A stretch of DNA of 64,000 nt from Toxonevra muliebris. Taxonomy: Eukaryota; Arthropoda; Insecta; Diptera; Pallopteridae. Where the stretch lies: assembly GCA_963691655.1 (NCBI GenBank), contig OY829326.1, positions 117,401,388 to 117,465,387 on the forward strand, written 5' to 3'. The stretch's first letter is position 1; each line of letters begins with the position of its first letter. The notes beneath the pieces were generated by a model. That model worked only from the letters and a program-made list of their open reading frames with translations, had not been told where the DNA came from and did no database searches. A program made the translations under genes and the position numbers. This document shows positions 49,711 to 62,941 of this stretch, in pieces.

Positions 49711-50269
49711 TCATTCATGCTGCCACAACTTTCTAGAAATTTGTTGCACAGTGCTATTAACCATGTTAAAAACAGAATTGATTGAAACATTACCACGTCT
49801 AGCACCATAAGAAATGATCATAAATTTACTTTCTTCCGTAGTTCGGTTATTTCTGTAAAAATTTAAATAAAAAACGTAGTAGCAAATAGTAGCAGCTAAA
49901 TATATTTTAAATATGTTTAAAATAAATTACTTATTGTAGCGTTTGACCTTCAAACAGGTTACAAGTGATTACAACTTTTTATAAGCTTCTTCAAAATTTA
50001 TAAATATTTCTTGAAATCACTCATAGGTTTAATAAATATTCACATTGTAAATAAATATAAGTTTAAATTAACTTTAGAATGTATTTTAATAAATTATAAA
50101 CCTACTAATTCGCGATTAATTTTGATTTTTTTAATTATTGATACATCTCTTCTCTACATCTCTTCTCTATATACATAACAATGAAAATACGTGTGTATGT
50201 CTCGTAATAACACCGACACCACAGCACAGATTGACACAAAAATTTGTACAATGATGTGTTATGTCTCTG

Positions 50270-50560
50270 GTCATTAGATAAGGTTAGTCTGAGTTCAATA
50301 CTACAAGTGGGTGTGGCACCTCCCATACAAACTTTTTGTTTTTTTGGGTATATATCTAGAACCATTTATGGTAGAGTACTGAAATTTCGCTCAAAGACGT
50401 CGATTGACAATGTTATACTACAGAAATGTGGGTGGGATTGGAAAAGGGGCTGTGGCACCTCCCTTATTATCTGAATATTCATTATGGAATACCCCAGGAA
50501 CAATTTATAGTATGGTACAAAAATTTAGTATGTAAGTATTATTTTTCCATGGCTTTCTCT
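50270..50560. repeat. Helitron-associated repeat with two GTGGCACCTCCC motifs
   Basis: GTGGCACCTCCCATACAAAC at about 50313 and GTGGCACCTCCCTTATTATC at about 50452 are two direct copies about 139 bp apart, each followed by a segment of similar plan (gggtatatatctagaaccatttatggtag against ggaataccccaggaacaatttatag). It lies just upstream of a Helitron helicase scrap, so it is probably part of the same element. Confidence 0.5.
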
Positions 50561-50799
50561 TCTAAAAAAATATAAATAATGTGAATGAAAACTAACAACA
50601 GAAAGAAATGTAAAAGCATATGAATGAAGAATAACAGCAGAAACAAAGATGTACTTTATATAGGAGAGTACGCCATCTGTATGTCAAATATGAAATTTGG
50701 CATACAGATGCATTTTCTTGCATTTTAGTTTAGTTTTGCTAACACATCTTTTAATTATAAGTTGTAAAACATTCATTCGAATACGAATGCTTAATAAAA

Positions 50800-50940
50800 G
50801 TTCGTCTAGCTTATGCAATAACAATCAATAAGGCACAAGAACAATCGCTAAACGTAGTAGGAGTCAATTTGGAACGTCCATGTTTTTCGCACGGTCAGTT
50901 ATATGTTGCTTACTCACCTACAAATTTTTACATAAAGTAA
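50800..50940 (+). pseudogene. Helitron PIF1-like helicase C-terminal fragment
   Basis: A 46-codon open segment reads [20 protein letters not shown], then [19 protein letters not shown], then a stop at 50938-50940. This is the last conserved motif region of Helitron/PIF1 helicases ([24 protein letters not shown]). The glycine of QGQ is E and the arginine-finger context CSRV is YSPT. Upstream helicase motifs are absent. It marks an old Helitron. Confidence 0.8.
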
Positions 50941-51289
50941 TAATATAAAAAAAAATGTTGTCTACTAAAATTCCTTGAAGTTAAACGTTAAATCAGTGAC
51001 CGAAAATTCAAATTTTAAAAGTAATGTAATGTACCATCACAGAGTAAAAGGGAATGTATATTGTATTTTGGCAGGGCACCTCAAATACAAAGGAAATGCT
51101 TGACGTGAACCATATCAAAAAAACTATAAAGGTTTGTGTATTAAGAATAATGTGGACACTACTAGACAAGTGGATGATTTTACCTCAAAAATGATATCAT
51201 CGGTTATACCATACAATAGGATATAACTGGAGGATAGTGTGCTGATTGTAAAGATGGAATTATCTTCAAGATACCAAAAAACGGGATCA

Positions 51290-51600
51290 ACTGATATAAT
51301 TGGTGAGATATGACCAGAATGATTTAGAATTCGGACTTGAGGAGAATCTAATTTGGTATCACAGGATATCAGATAATTTGGACCAAAAATCAGATAAAAA
51401 CTACACCAAAAAAATTTAGACCAAAAACTATTCCGAAAATCAGGCAAGAATTCAAACCACATTCAGACCAAAAAATTCGAACAAAAACAGTTCAAATTCA
51501 AGTCAAAACTTAAATCATATTCAGAATAAAATTCAAACCAGATTTAGGAAAAATTCAGACCATAAATCAGACCGCAATTCAGACCTAACACAAAAAAAGA
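51290..51600. repeat. Degenerate short tandem array based on TTCAGACCAAAA
   Basis: Variants of (a)ttcagaccaaaaa recur at least ten times (ggaccaaaaatcaga, tagaccaaaaac, ttcagaccaaaaaattcg, ttcagaataaaattc, ttcagaccataaatcagacc, ttcagacctaac), with a period of roughly 16-20 bases that drifts. It is an imperfect minisatellite of purine-rich strand bias. No ORF runs through it. Confidence 0.6.
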
Positions 51601-52239
51601 CTAGGGGAAGTAACCTTTTTTAACATTGACAATAGGCACGGAATAATCCTAATTCCAGAGGTACATTGTTTTTAACATTTTGAAAATGTTCAATAATTTA
51701 TAACAATAATTGGCAATGAATATATTAGCGATGATGAAAAGTGCACTCAATCGAACTGAAAAGAAAAACAAAATAATAATAATAAAAAATAAATTAAGTA
51801 TGACACCGCCAATGAACAAGATTTGTCGCAATTGGAAGTCCAAGTACAATGCCAAAGTTAAAAGTTTTGCGGAATTGGAAGTTTATTATGATGTACAAAT
51901 GGAAAAAACAACAATAACAACAACAACAACAAACAGCAAGTCAGAAGACGGTGAAGATGCGCTGTATATGCATAGCCAAGTAAATGCATGCACATATAGT
52001 TACTTACTTATTTTACTCTCAAAACTGTTCAACTGAAAGTAGTTTGTTGCATTGACATATAAATTGAGAAACAAGTCGACAGTCTGACAGACAGACATAA
52101 AGTACAGATAGATAGACGACAGACAGAGAGACGAATGAATGGATAAACAGACAGGCAGACAGACAGACAAACATGCAGAACAGTGAGTGCACGACGAGAC
52201 TACAATGACAAAACAAATAAAAAATAAATGCATTTGTTT

Positions 52240-54050
52240 TTCCAAACAGCAGCAACAGTCAAAGAAACAACAGCAATTGCTGCAAAAACAACAACAACCA
52301 CAACAACAGCACCAGCCGAACCCAAACAGTAGGTAACAACAGCAAACAGCAAAGTGGTGTGTATTCAGTTCACAACAAACGATAGCGACATTTGCACCAA
52401 AGACAACAACAGTAAAGCAGAAGCACTAACAGCATCTTTAACCGGCAGCAGCAGCAGTACAAAGCGGCAATGGCAGCAGTCGACAAGCAACAACATCGCT
52501 ATCACAACATTATCGTCAATGAAAAAATTTCGCCGAGCATGCGCGCATGCGAAGTGTTTCGCTACGAGAAAGCAGGTGTATTTACCATTCTGCGGTTACC
52601 CACGGCACGGACCAGACGCGCTTAAAAACTTTGTCGCGTAAAAACTTTTTGTGCTTTTTTTCTTCATCATTCATTTATATATTTTTGTATTTCTTCCATT
52701 CAATATAAAAAATTGTTTTATTTTTAAAAACGAAACGCAAACAAATTGAACTAACCGTTAAATAAAAGTGGAAGTGTTTGGTTGAAAAAACAAAACAAAG
52801 AAGAACGTATTTAAAACGTTCACCCGGAAAGGATATAAAAACGAACACAAAAACTCAAAGGATTATATACTTTTGTATCTTATATATGCATTTGTTTATA
52901 ATTGTGAAATAGTGTGCAAAATTATACACAAAACCCGAATAACTTAGCAATAATCAGCGTTCATATTTCACGCTATCAATTATTGTTACTTACTGCTATC
53001 ACTGTTACTGCTACTGCTACTATTTCTACTGCTACTTGTTTTTTTTTTTTACTTTTCTACTACTTCCTGTGCTTGTTGGCTTTCATTTTTTATCTACAAT
53101 TTTTATCATAATTTTTATTACTGATTTTTCGTAAGTTTTCAACAAAATTTCTGCGCATCTGCATTTTCTTCCTTTTTGCACATTCGCGGCTACTTCTCAC
53201 ATATTAATAACGAACGAACGTATTTGTGTGTGTGTCTCTGTCTCTTGAATTGATGCATTTTGTACGTTTGTGTGTATGAGTGTGATTGTGTCAGTGTGTG
53301 ACCCACTTGCAACGACGACAAGAAGAAAAACTAACAGAAAATAAATAAACAAACGAACGAGTGAGTGAATGAGCGAGCGAGCGTACGAACGCCGCAACAT
53401 TGCAACAATTTTCACTCAAGGAATTCTTCGTATGCAACAGAAACAGCAGCAGCAGCATTAGGAAATATTTTTGAGATACGCAGCAACAGCAACAACAATA
53501 ACAACAAACACATCTACTTTACCACATCTCTGTTTTCTATATCACAGACTTTTTACTGTTGTGGTGGTCATCGTCATAATCATTATCAAACATCATTATC
53601 ATTTTAATCCATTGCATAGTGTTGTCGCGTGTTGTGCACATAATTTTTTTCGCGTCTTTATTGAGTTTTGTGTGTCGCTGCCGTATTCGCGTCTATCTAC
53701 TGGATACTTTTACTTTGCGAATACTGTGCAAACAATAAAAAAGCGTTACAATTAAAAGCAGCTTGAAACATAAAAAGAAACAAACAGGCACCTTTAAAGC
53801 CACTTTAGACATTTTCATATCACTGCAATCATCATCATCATCATAATCAATCGTTAACGATTTTTTGTATGTGTATTTGTGTTCTTCTGAACTGAATTTG
53901 AATTTTCCTTGCGCGTGAAAATTGAAAGGAGTTTTCGCGGTGTGGCGTTTCTAAGTGTGTGGGATTGCGTATCTGCTGCGCTTGTGAATTCACACAGAAA
54001 CTATATTAAATTTTATTGAAAAATCTCCTTGGATAGGCAAATATTTGCAG
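52240..54050 (+). promoter_or_regulatory. Possible 5' noncoding exon ending in a strong splice donor
   Basis: CAG/CAA-rich sequence (52246-52500, 53440-53510) leads to a strong donor, TTGCAG|GTGAGTGG, with the exon end at 54050. Upstream stops in all frames near the donor (for example the taa in ctatattaaatttta) mean it would be noncoding. CAA/CAG-rich 5' leaders with long first introns are common in fly developmental genes. The exon start cannot be placed. The ORF at 52354-52641 (TNDSDICTKDNNSKAEALTA, later KKFRRACAHAKC) could be an upstream ORF or chance. Confidence 0.35.
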
Positions 54051-57000
54051 GTGAGTGGTAACAATTTATTTATGGAATTAACAACTTAATACAGGTAATT
54101 GAACATGTGAGAAATTGTGAATGAAAACAGAATTGTGTTGATTGCTCTGTCATTAATATGAAATACGCCCTCATTTTATAACTATGTATCCACACAAGAA
54201 ATTCAAATAGCTTTAGCTTCAAAATTACACAGGACTACTAAATTCACATAGTTTAGATTCAAAACTTACACAGGTCTTAAAAATTGTGCGTAGAATTTCG
54301 GGTGATGATTTCGAATTTGCACATACAAATGCTTGGATATTTTCAACTACAAACATACATATATAAAATTCAATACTGACATGAGAGGATTTTGATATAG
54401 AATCAGCGTCAAAAACTTTATATTGTATCTGATAATGATTTCTTAGATCTTGAAAACAAAAACCTGTTTTTTTTTAACTGCTTAACTTAATTAACTTTCA
54501 TTAGTTATTTTTTTTTATTCCTACTCTAAATGTTGAAATGTGTGAAGTGTTAATCATAAAGTTGCTAATTTTAGTTGCCCTCAGGTTCATCGATATTTAA
54601 TATAAAAATGTAGTCTAAATTATAGTTTATTTTATGAGCTAATTACCAACTTCTTTAGATACTTTCTGTGTCTTTCATGCTCCATAGGAAATATATTTGA
54701 TTTTGATTGGTGAATTTTTGAGGATCATTAAAGAGGACTCTTATGTAAAACACCAATTCTTAGTCGATTTTCAGGATTTTTTTGGATAGTAAGGAATGTA
54801 TATATCAGGGTCAGGGTCATAGGTATTTTTTATTGTAAAATTGTAAATACTTTAAAAATGATTTTTTTTTGCATAAAATAAATTTTAAAAAAATGCATTT
54901 TTTGAACCCCTTACATAGGAATCCCCTCTCAAAGTCTCATTTTTTGACATTAAATGTGTACCACTTTGTTAAATATTATTAATGTAATAAATTTAGGTTG
55001 TTGCTGGCGTTCACGGGTACCGTGAGCCTTTAGGTAGATTGTATCCTCTTTCATTGAAGCTTTTAAATGCTCAAATTTCCTAAATAATCTTACATACTTA
55101 TGCGTCAGTCCCACAAGAAATACCCATTGAACCGTTTTCAGGTTCCGAGATATTCTCTATTTAATCCGAGTATTAAATTATGAATTTCTTTGTTTTTTCT
55201 GAGCTTGAAATTCGAAACTTATTTTTGTATTAGTTTCATGAAAGTTTTAAATGGTTATTTGGAATTTCAACTCCTTCTTGTGGCACTGATATACATATAT
55301 TCTTGGTAATATTAGAATTAACCACACGGTTATAAATTTAGGTTTAAATTTGAAACTTTTGTGGACTACATACATAACCAAACCAAACTTAACTGAAAAT
55401 GGAATTTCAACTCCTTCTTGTGGCACTGATATACATATATTCTTGGTAATATTAGAATTAACCACACGGTTATAAATTTAGGTTTAAATTTGAAACTTTT
55501 GTGGACTACATACCTAACCAAACCAAACTTAGCTGAAAATTTAAATCATTCAAGTATTTAAAATAGAGTGCTGAATTTGTTTTAGATTTCAAATTTTTTT
55601 GTTCTAAACGAACTGAATTCCCGAAGCAAACAATAGGAATCCAAGTTTTTTTTCTTTTCTTTTTGTTTTTAAAGTATTATAATGTTTCTAAAGCTAGGTC
55701 GCTGCAACTTCAGTACAAAAAATATACATTTGGTCATCTTATTTCACCAATTCAGCAAGGCAGCCATTATAGTAAGCTTGCTTATCGACAGTGAGATGTC
55801 AAAATGTTTCTATATCTCTCTTCTGAAGTTACTTCTTTAAGATTTTAAACTTTTTGGTTTTAATTTCGAACCTTTTCTGGATTAAATGAATTTCTTCAAA
55901 GTTTGTTGTCTGTTTGGTTTAAACTTTAAACCAAAATGCATTAAGAATAACTCTAGTCTGGTGTAAAACTGAGACTAAAAAAGGATGCTGCGGCCTCATT
56001 AAGAGGAAGCGGTGTCGGTAATTTGTCTTTCATGAATAGTACTTTTCTAATTTTAGAAGCTAGGTTTGGGTATTCAATACAATTCTTCAGAACAGTTGCT
56101 AAATCTTGATTACCTTGTTTCTAAGCTGACGTACTATCTGCAATAACCAATAAATTATATTCATTATGAGTTTTCTTGCGCACTTCTAATGCATCTCTTC
56201 TTTTTCCACGGTCCGACTCCGACGATCCGAATGCAAGCCCTGGAGTAGTTTATTATTTCAGGAACTGTTGTTCCAGCTGTTATTCCACTTTTTCTCAATT
56301 TCTTGAAAATTCTTAAATAATGTCGTCTCTTGCGTTTTTGTAATGCCACCTAGATTAATATTTTCTAGTAATAGCAGAACGGAATCTTTTGCCTTTTTTT
56401 ACTTGTATGTAGAATTAATTGCATAATCAAAAGAAATATATCGCGTGTGGTGCAAAGTAGTGCGTTTTTTTGTAGGCCTACCCAAGGTTTACTGAAAAAA
56501 AATTAATGATGAACGTAAGTAAGGTCATTGCAAAAAAACTGAACTTATTGCTAGCACGATGCAAATATTTAGCATTTTTTCAGAAATTTATTTTTCTTAA
56601 CATTTGTAGTATCATCCGTTTTCTTTTTTTTTTAATTTTTTATGCACGAACATAGGGAAATATTACTCTTTTTCTTTCAGGCATACTTATTTATTTGTTT
56701 TTAAAAAATTTATTTCCAATTAAAATCTTAATTTCATATGCCTGCCGTTTAGCGTAGTGATGTTTTAAAAACAAAACAAGTACTAGTCTTTTGGGTTTGG
56801 GGTGTCTACTTTACAAAAAGGTTAAAGGCATTGCATTGAAGATTTAAATTTTAAGGTTTTGGCCAGAAAAAATGATCAATTTCCCCATAGTGCAGTGAAG
56901 TGAATATCTATCTCATCAATAATAAACAATTAATTTTAGGCAATAAAATTAAGTAATTAGATTATCCACTTATTGCCATCAATTCTTTTTATTAGCTGTA

Positions 57001-57480
57001 CTCTTCATCTCTCTTCTTCGCCTCCTCTTCCCTGGCCTACAAACTCAAAAAAATTGATCCCAAAAATTGCGTAATATAAAAGGGAACTAATGGGAACTAT
57101 CGTTAAGATAGAAGTTATTAGTCTCAAATCTCTGTAGAGAATTCAGATGATGAACAGAAATTAAATTCATTTTAAAACAACGTAAAATATTAAGTTAACA
57201 GGAATTTCTGTTATTAATTTAAACAGTGTCATTTTGTTATACTTATTAGCTACTTGTTTTCTTTTTTTTTTTTTGAATTTCATCACTAAAGGGAGAAATT
57301 TAAAAGTAAAGTACAATAATTTGAACGGAATAAAACATGCAAAAATATTTATCGTAATAATTTTACCATTAATATAATACTTTCTATTAATAAACAACTA
57401 GATACTTCGCGTATTTTTTCTTTTCAATCTACACAAAAGTATAATTAAAAATTAAATACAAATAACCTGTGCATGTAAGT
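54051..57480. other. AT-rich region, possibly intronic, no exon seen
   Basis: Apart from the 140-bp tandem duplication at 55261-55540, nothing recognisable. A 61-codon basic minus-strand ORF at 56164-56349 (ALQKRKRRHYLRIFKKLRK) has no domain I know and may be repeat-derived. Confidence 0.4.
55261..55540. repeat. Recent 140-bp tandem duplication
   Basis: Copies 55261-55400 and 55401-55540 both begin GGAATTTCAACTCCTTCTTG. They differ at only two positions (tacataacca against tacctaacca; aactgaaaat against agctgaaaat), which is over 98% identity. The neighbouring sequence is not repeated. Confidence 0.95.
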
Positions 57481-57488
57481 ACATATCG

Positions 57489-57730
57489 CTCGTTTGCTGC
57501 AAGACTGTCATAAGTCCAAAAATCCAATATTCGAAAAAATCGCGTTTAAAAATGACAGTGAATTTATATTCGGTAGAATACAATAACAATATATTGTCTT
57601 CTGACTAAGAGAATTCATCAGATACCTTTATAATTTTTATACACGAGGTAAAGCATTACATAACAGTAAGTTCTGCATACATAACGCGAATTTTTTTTCT
57701 TTGGATTATGACAGTCTTGCAACAAACAAG
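57489..57730. mobile_element. MITE, about 242 bp, with inverted ends
   Basis: The left end CTCGTTTGCTGCAAGACTG then TCATAAGTCC is mirrored on the right, which read inward gives CTTGTTTGTTGCAAGACTG then TCATAATCC. Internal ATCGCG and TTCGCG motifs also mirror. The arms are about 50 bp with small indels. The target duplication was not resolved and the body is non-coding. Confidence 0.7.
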
Positions 57731-59790
57731 CATATTACATTAAAATTATTTTTAAACATTGGTCAGTTCGATTACCTTTAGTAGTTGCTTTCGAATTGCA
57801 AATGTAGATTTTTTCAGTTTATTGATCAAGAGTGCTTATAATAAAACATGGGTGCATTTTAATGGACAGAGAGGAAAAAAAAACTTTTGACGTCAACGTC
57901 TTTACTTTTCGTAAAAAGCTGATCCAAGAAAATAGCTAATTTTTTCAGATTTGAATCTGGAATTCTTGGATAAGAAAAGTCTACAAGTTTGTAATCGGCA
58001 GTGTTCTTTGAGGAGCAAACAAACAAAATAGTATCTGAGTTGTGGCCCAATTTTTTTTAGTATTTGGCCGCTGATCACGAATCCGTTTTTTCGGGTCACG
58101 CCACTAAAAATTTTAATTTTATGAAATTGTTTTTTTTTTTTATCGAAAACTCCTGAAATTGCTTTTTTCGTGTAGAAAAGCAAAAAAAAACAAAATACTC
58201 CAGTATAACTGACCTACAATTTATGTATATGATGTAAAGTCTCATTTTGTTGCACAGTGTAATTAAATATGAAATTAATACGAATCGATACTTAATTAAA
58301 AAAAAAAATTTAACAGTTTTTGCATATTTTCTCATCAATTATGCTTACACAGACTCTTCTGGGTCTTCTTCTTTTCCTAACTTTAGTTTTTGAAACATTT
58401 TTCAATCAAGGCAGTGTTCATTTTTTTATATTGCTTTGCACCATTAAACACAGTTTATTCCAAATAAATAGTATTTAAATATGTAGATGTGTAACCACGC
58501 TACCATTGAACAATAAGTTATAACCACTACAAATATATTATTATATTATTATTATTCAATATTTTAAGCTTACCTCATAAAAAATATTTTTAAAAAAGAA
58601 AAATAAATATTAAATTAACTTAATGGTATTATTGAAGGGATCATAAAAATCAGTTCCACAATTATTTTTATTAAAAAATAAAGAAAGAAAGCCATTATAA
58701 ATGTTTATAACTTTAAAAATGATACGGACATTTAAGGATTAATATTACTTTCTAATTAGGATTATAATTTTGAAATACATAAAACAGATTTACAACCAAC
58801 ACACAAACATGTGAAACTACAAGTTTTGTAAGCGGGCTCATAATTATTCATTTATGAATATGAAGATTATGAATATATTTTCACATGGAGAGAGTACAAA
58901 AATTATGTAAATATTTAACCATTGCCTTTCATATAAATGTATGGCCTAATAGGCCAATGCAAAGGAAGTTTCTTTCGACAGTACGAAAAAAGTTGGTGAA
59001 AAAGCTATTTTCATTTCTATTGCTGAAACGACCTACAAAGATGGACATCATCTTACCTAGGTCAATGTTGGTCCATTGGTTAAAAACGTAAGTAGGTATA
59101 TTTTGGCTGTAGAAGTTTTCTAAATGATAAACGCATCTGCGGCTATATTTGTAATATTCAAAACTTTTTATAAGTATTTTAATGCCTTTTACTATATGGA
59201 CTAAAATTTTCTTTTGATAAGTACTACGTATCTATTTAAAAAATTAATTTCTAAATATCTATAGATATAAAACTTTGTTTTAAAACGTATTTTATTGCAC
59301 TTTTTTCTTTTTTTCTTAATAAAATAAAAAATATTTTCAATCTTTCAGTTGCTTTCAATTTCTTTGCCTCTTTTCAGTTTTATGTTGTTTTTTTGTCTCT
59401 TTAAAATTTTATTTTGGCTTTTTCTTAGTTTTTAGGTCCACTAAATCCGCTCCCTGAACACAAGGAACCACTTTGTCTGGGACATTAGACCTACAGTTCT
59501 ATATTTACTCTTTAAACACTTACCCATTGATTACGGTGGTATGGCTCCCTCTGATAACTTTCTTTAGCAAAAATGTACAGCGTGATATCCTCTATCAATA
59601 TAAAACTACTCTTACATAAATATGAAATTATTTGCAAATAAATATAAATTTATGTTTTTAATTATAATATCTTCTTTTTTTAAATAAAGCTGAGCTCCAG
59701 CTCTTAAAAAATAACAAAATTTCATACAAAATTAGCTTAATAGAGGGAATTTCAGACAAATTCAGCATATTGTTGAAATGCTATAAGATG
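57731..59790. other. AT-rich intergenic or intronic DNA
   Basis: No gene, RNA or repeat recognised beyond A/T homopolymers. The ORFs are AT-driven. Confidence 0.4.
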
Positions 59791-59793
59791 ATA

Positions 59794-60335
59794 GCAAGAG
59801 TACAACAACTTCACCTTGGCAAAAACAACACATCTTTGTTGTTGTGTCGGATGCCATTAAATGCCAAAAATCAGTCTTACAACAAGACAATGGTCTTATT
59901 CACGGTTACACAACTGTTGGCAACAGTTTTTGATTTTGGTTCTGAATGCACAAAATCACTTTGTGTAACAAAAATTATAAAAAATGAAGCATGTAGAGAT
60001 TAAGTTTAAGAGGAAATACGATTGTAGACGTGCTTTTTTATTCATATATTTTAATTTTTTACTTTAAAAATTTATGAAGAATGAGAAATGACAGATAACA
60101 GCTGATTTGTCACCTACTTTTGTAAAAACCCATTCACAGGCGTAGCGATTACCATTGTCAACAGTTGTGTACCCATGAATTCGACCAATAACAACACATC
60201 TTTGCTCTTGCGTCCATGATGTCGGTATGCAGTGAATGTCAAAATGGAGAAAAAATAAACAAACAAGCAAAAGTAAACAATGATTTTGACAGCCAATGGT
60301 ATTACCCATAGAGGTGAAATTGTTGTAATCTTGCC
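59794..60335. mobile_element. TIR element of about 540 bp
   Basis: Left AGCAAGAGTACAACAACTTC then ACCT is mirrored by the right end, which read inward gives GGCAAGATTACAACAATTTC then ACCT. Inside, acaacacatctttg occurs twice (about 59828 and 60189). The minus-strand ORF at 60064-60351 lies almost wholly within the element and has no known domain, so I do not call it a gene. Confidence 0.55.
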
Positions 60336-60486
60336 TTTCACCATGACTCAAGCTAGTAGTTCCTCTCCTGCAGGCACGGACAGAATCAATAATATGCGCT
60401 TCTGCATTTGTGCTGCTCTAACGTCACCAGCTCTACAATGGCAGTTGTGATATCATATTAAATTTCTTCTGGAATGAGTTGAAATA

Positions 60487-60788
60487 CAGTGACTCACAGA
60501 AGCAATTTTTGGGGCACGCTAAATAGGCAAGAATATCGTGAAGTTGAAAAGTAAAGAACAGAAAAGTCTCTTTCAACTAGATGAACACAAAGGAGAAACA
60601 ATTTTATAAATCAGATAATATCTTCAGGTTCCAAAATGGTCTCGAATGTTTCGAAATTCTGAAATTATTTTTTTTGTTCGTCTATATAGTAAGTAGAAAG
60701 TACTGTTACTCTTTAATTTGACGCTATTCTTGAATATTTATCGTGTCCCAAAAATATTCCCCTATTTGATCGCTTTTGTGAGTCACTT
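60487..60788. mobile_element. Tc1-type MITE, 302 bp, flanked by TA
   Basis: Left CAGTGACTCACAGAAGC and, inverted, right AAAGTGACTCACAAAAGC, followed further in by TTTTTGGGGCACG and TTTTTGGGACACG. TA lies outside both ends (60485-60486 and 60789-60790). CAGTG.CTCA termini with TA duplication are typical of Tc1-like elements. No coding capacity. Confidence 0.78.
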
Positions 60789-61839
60789 TATATGAAAATT
60801 TTTTCATCATTGAATTATTCAATATTACTCATCATTTTGAGAGGGTTGTATTAATTCAGTTCAATTGCTAATTTTCTTCTTTTTTCTAAATATATATTTC
60901 ATATACTTTTATTATTCTTTTGTTTTCTTTTGATTCTATTTTCAACACATGATGGCTACCGCGCAGGGTTGTATTATTTCGCGGTTTTATTCCTTAAGGA
61001 ACAATTGGGGCATTCACAAGCTATCATAAACTGTCGTATTGTAATAAAAATTTGTGATGAGAGGATACGACACCGAATAAGGCACCTTTTAAATGCCCCA
61101 AATGCAACTCATCTTAATTAAGTACATTTTTGCCCTATTTCCCTCAAAAACTAATTCTTGTTCCCGTATTTTATTTTTCGTTAAAACCTCAATTCTAATT
61201 TTAGTAAGAACTGGATTATGAGACATGAGGCTTGTGGTTTGATTGAATTTAACTAATAAAAAGTTCTGACTCTTTTTTATGACTAAAACTATCAAAGAAA
61301 AATATAATCATCCAGTTAAATATGTGTATGTTCATACGTAATTTTGAAAATACTTGCTTGAGCCTAATTGTTCACCAGTCTACAAAAAGGAATTAAATGA
61401 ATAAAATCATACAATTATGTAATTGCGATAACTACAACAAGAAAAAATATGTTTTTAGATTCAACGAGCGATATTCATATAAATTAATTAAAAACATTTA
61501 TTTTCATATTTTTCTTAATTTTACTACTAACAATAAATTTAAAAAGCAAGCTTTCTACTCATTTACTTGTGCAATATGAAAATATTTAGTATTCATTTTT
61601 ATAGTCTGAACTTATGACATTTTTGTTTTGTTGCAAAAAGAAAATCTATTTTATTTTAAATTTAATTAAATTGGAAAATTTCTTTTGGTACATTAACCAT
61701 AACAAACGATAACATTTAGTGCCAAAAAAAAAAGAAGAAAAGCAAAGCCATAACAAGAGAAAGAGTTAATGATAATTAAATATAATTATAAATAACATTT
61801 AAAAAGCCTAAAATTAAAAACAAAATATACCATATATTA

Positions 61840-62930
61840 GTGTCCGACCGAAGCCGAACTTCGGCCATTCATCTAACCTTCGGCCGAAGCCGAAGACCGC
61901 AGGATTTTTAAAATATAAAAACCTGAAAGTAAATTTTTTTCTACCTATGTATTTGCAAACATATACAGAAAAATATAAATAGTAGATACTCCAAATAAAA
62001 AGCTGACCAGTCAAATTTTTTTTATTTCAAGAATCATTTAAAAATTTGTTTACGTCAAAATATAAAGTTACATCGACTATATAAGTATCTGTAGCACGAC
62101 TGTCGTTCAACGACAACTGTGTCAAAAAAAAAGTTGGCCGATGGTTGCCATGATTCTGTTTATCTAAAATCAAAGATTGAATCAGCGTACCCGGAACCAG
62201 AATCTCTAGTTCCCAAATTTTTGATCGATTTAAAAAAATTGGGATTGATAAATTTTAATGTAAAAAGCATAAATCTTATCTTAAAACCCTAAAAAATTTA
62301 ATGGACGTGGTTTTATGAAGCCGAAAAAATTGAATGTCTAAAAGTATTTGTTGTTGAATAAACTTTTTATCAATTTTTGTTTTAAATAAGTAAATATTTT
62401 GTATAAAAAATTTAAATTCCTAGCGGAAGTATTTTATTCATTGAAGATACGATGAAAATTTAAGCGCAATTAGTTCATTAATTTTGGAGATATCGTGGCA
62501 GCCAGTAATGGAAAATGAAGCACCAGTAAAGGAAAATGTCGGATTCTCTAATAATTCACGCTTCTTTTCAGTACGCTTCTAGTCTTCCTTAAAAAGTAAA
62601 AAGTTTGGTTTGCTTCTGCTACCTCTAATTGTATTAGCTCCAGCAGGTTATTCGTTAAAAAAAATCACTGATTTCTGTTTGAACGGTTATAAATCTGTGG
62701 GTTACTTCAAAAGTAAAAATGGAACAAGCAAACGGAGAAAGTATAATACAGAAATTGTAATGTAAATACTTTATATAACCACTTCACATTTATTTATTTA
62801 TATAAATTTTTACTGCCAGTCTATAGTAAAAAATATTATAAAATAAAATGCTTATAATCTTCGGCTTCGGCAAAATACTTCGGCCAAAACTTCGGCCATT
62901 TTTTGCCGAAGCCAAAGGTGCAATTTTTTT
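61840..62930. mobile_element. Probable hAT-like element with CTTCGGCC/GGCCGAAG subterminal repeats
   Basis: Dense CTTCGGC/GCCGAAG motifs cluster at both ends only: 61850-61896 (gaccgaagccgaacttcggcc; ccttcggccgaagccgaag) and 62861-62915 (cttcggcttcggc; acttcggcc; ttgccgaagcc). The roughly 960-bp interior has no such motif. Symmetrical subterminal palindromes point to a DNA transposon, most like hAT. The interior has only broken frames. The exact ends and target duplication are not resolved, and the right end abuts a non-LTR element. Confidence 0.55.
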
Positions 62931-62941
62931 CCGAAGTACGT

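Noticed and set aside
60064..60351. 95-codon minus-strand ORF
   Set aside because: It lies almost entirely within a TIR element and shows no known domain, so it is probably a chance frame in repeat DNA.
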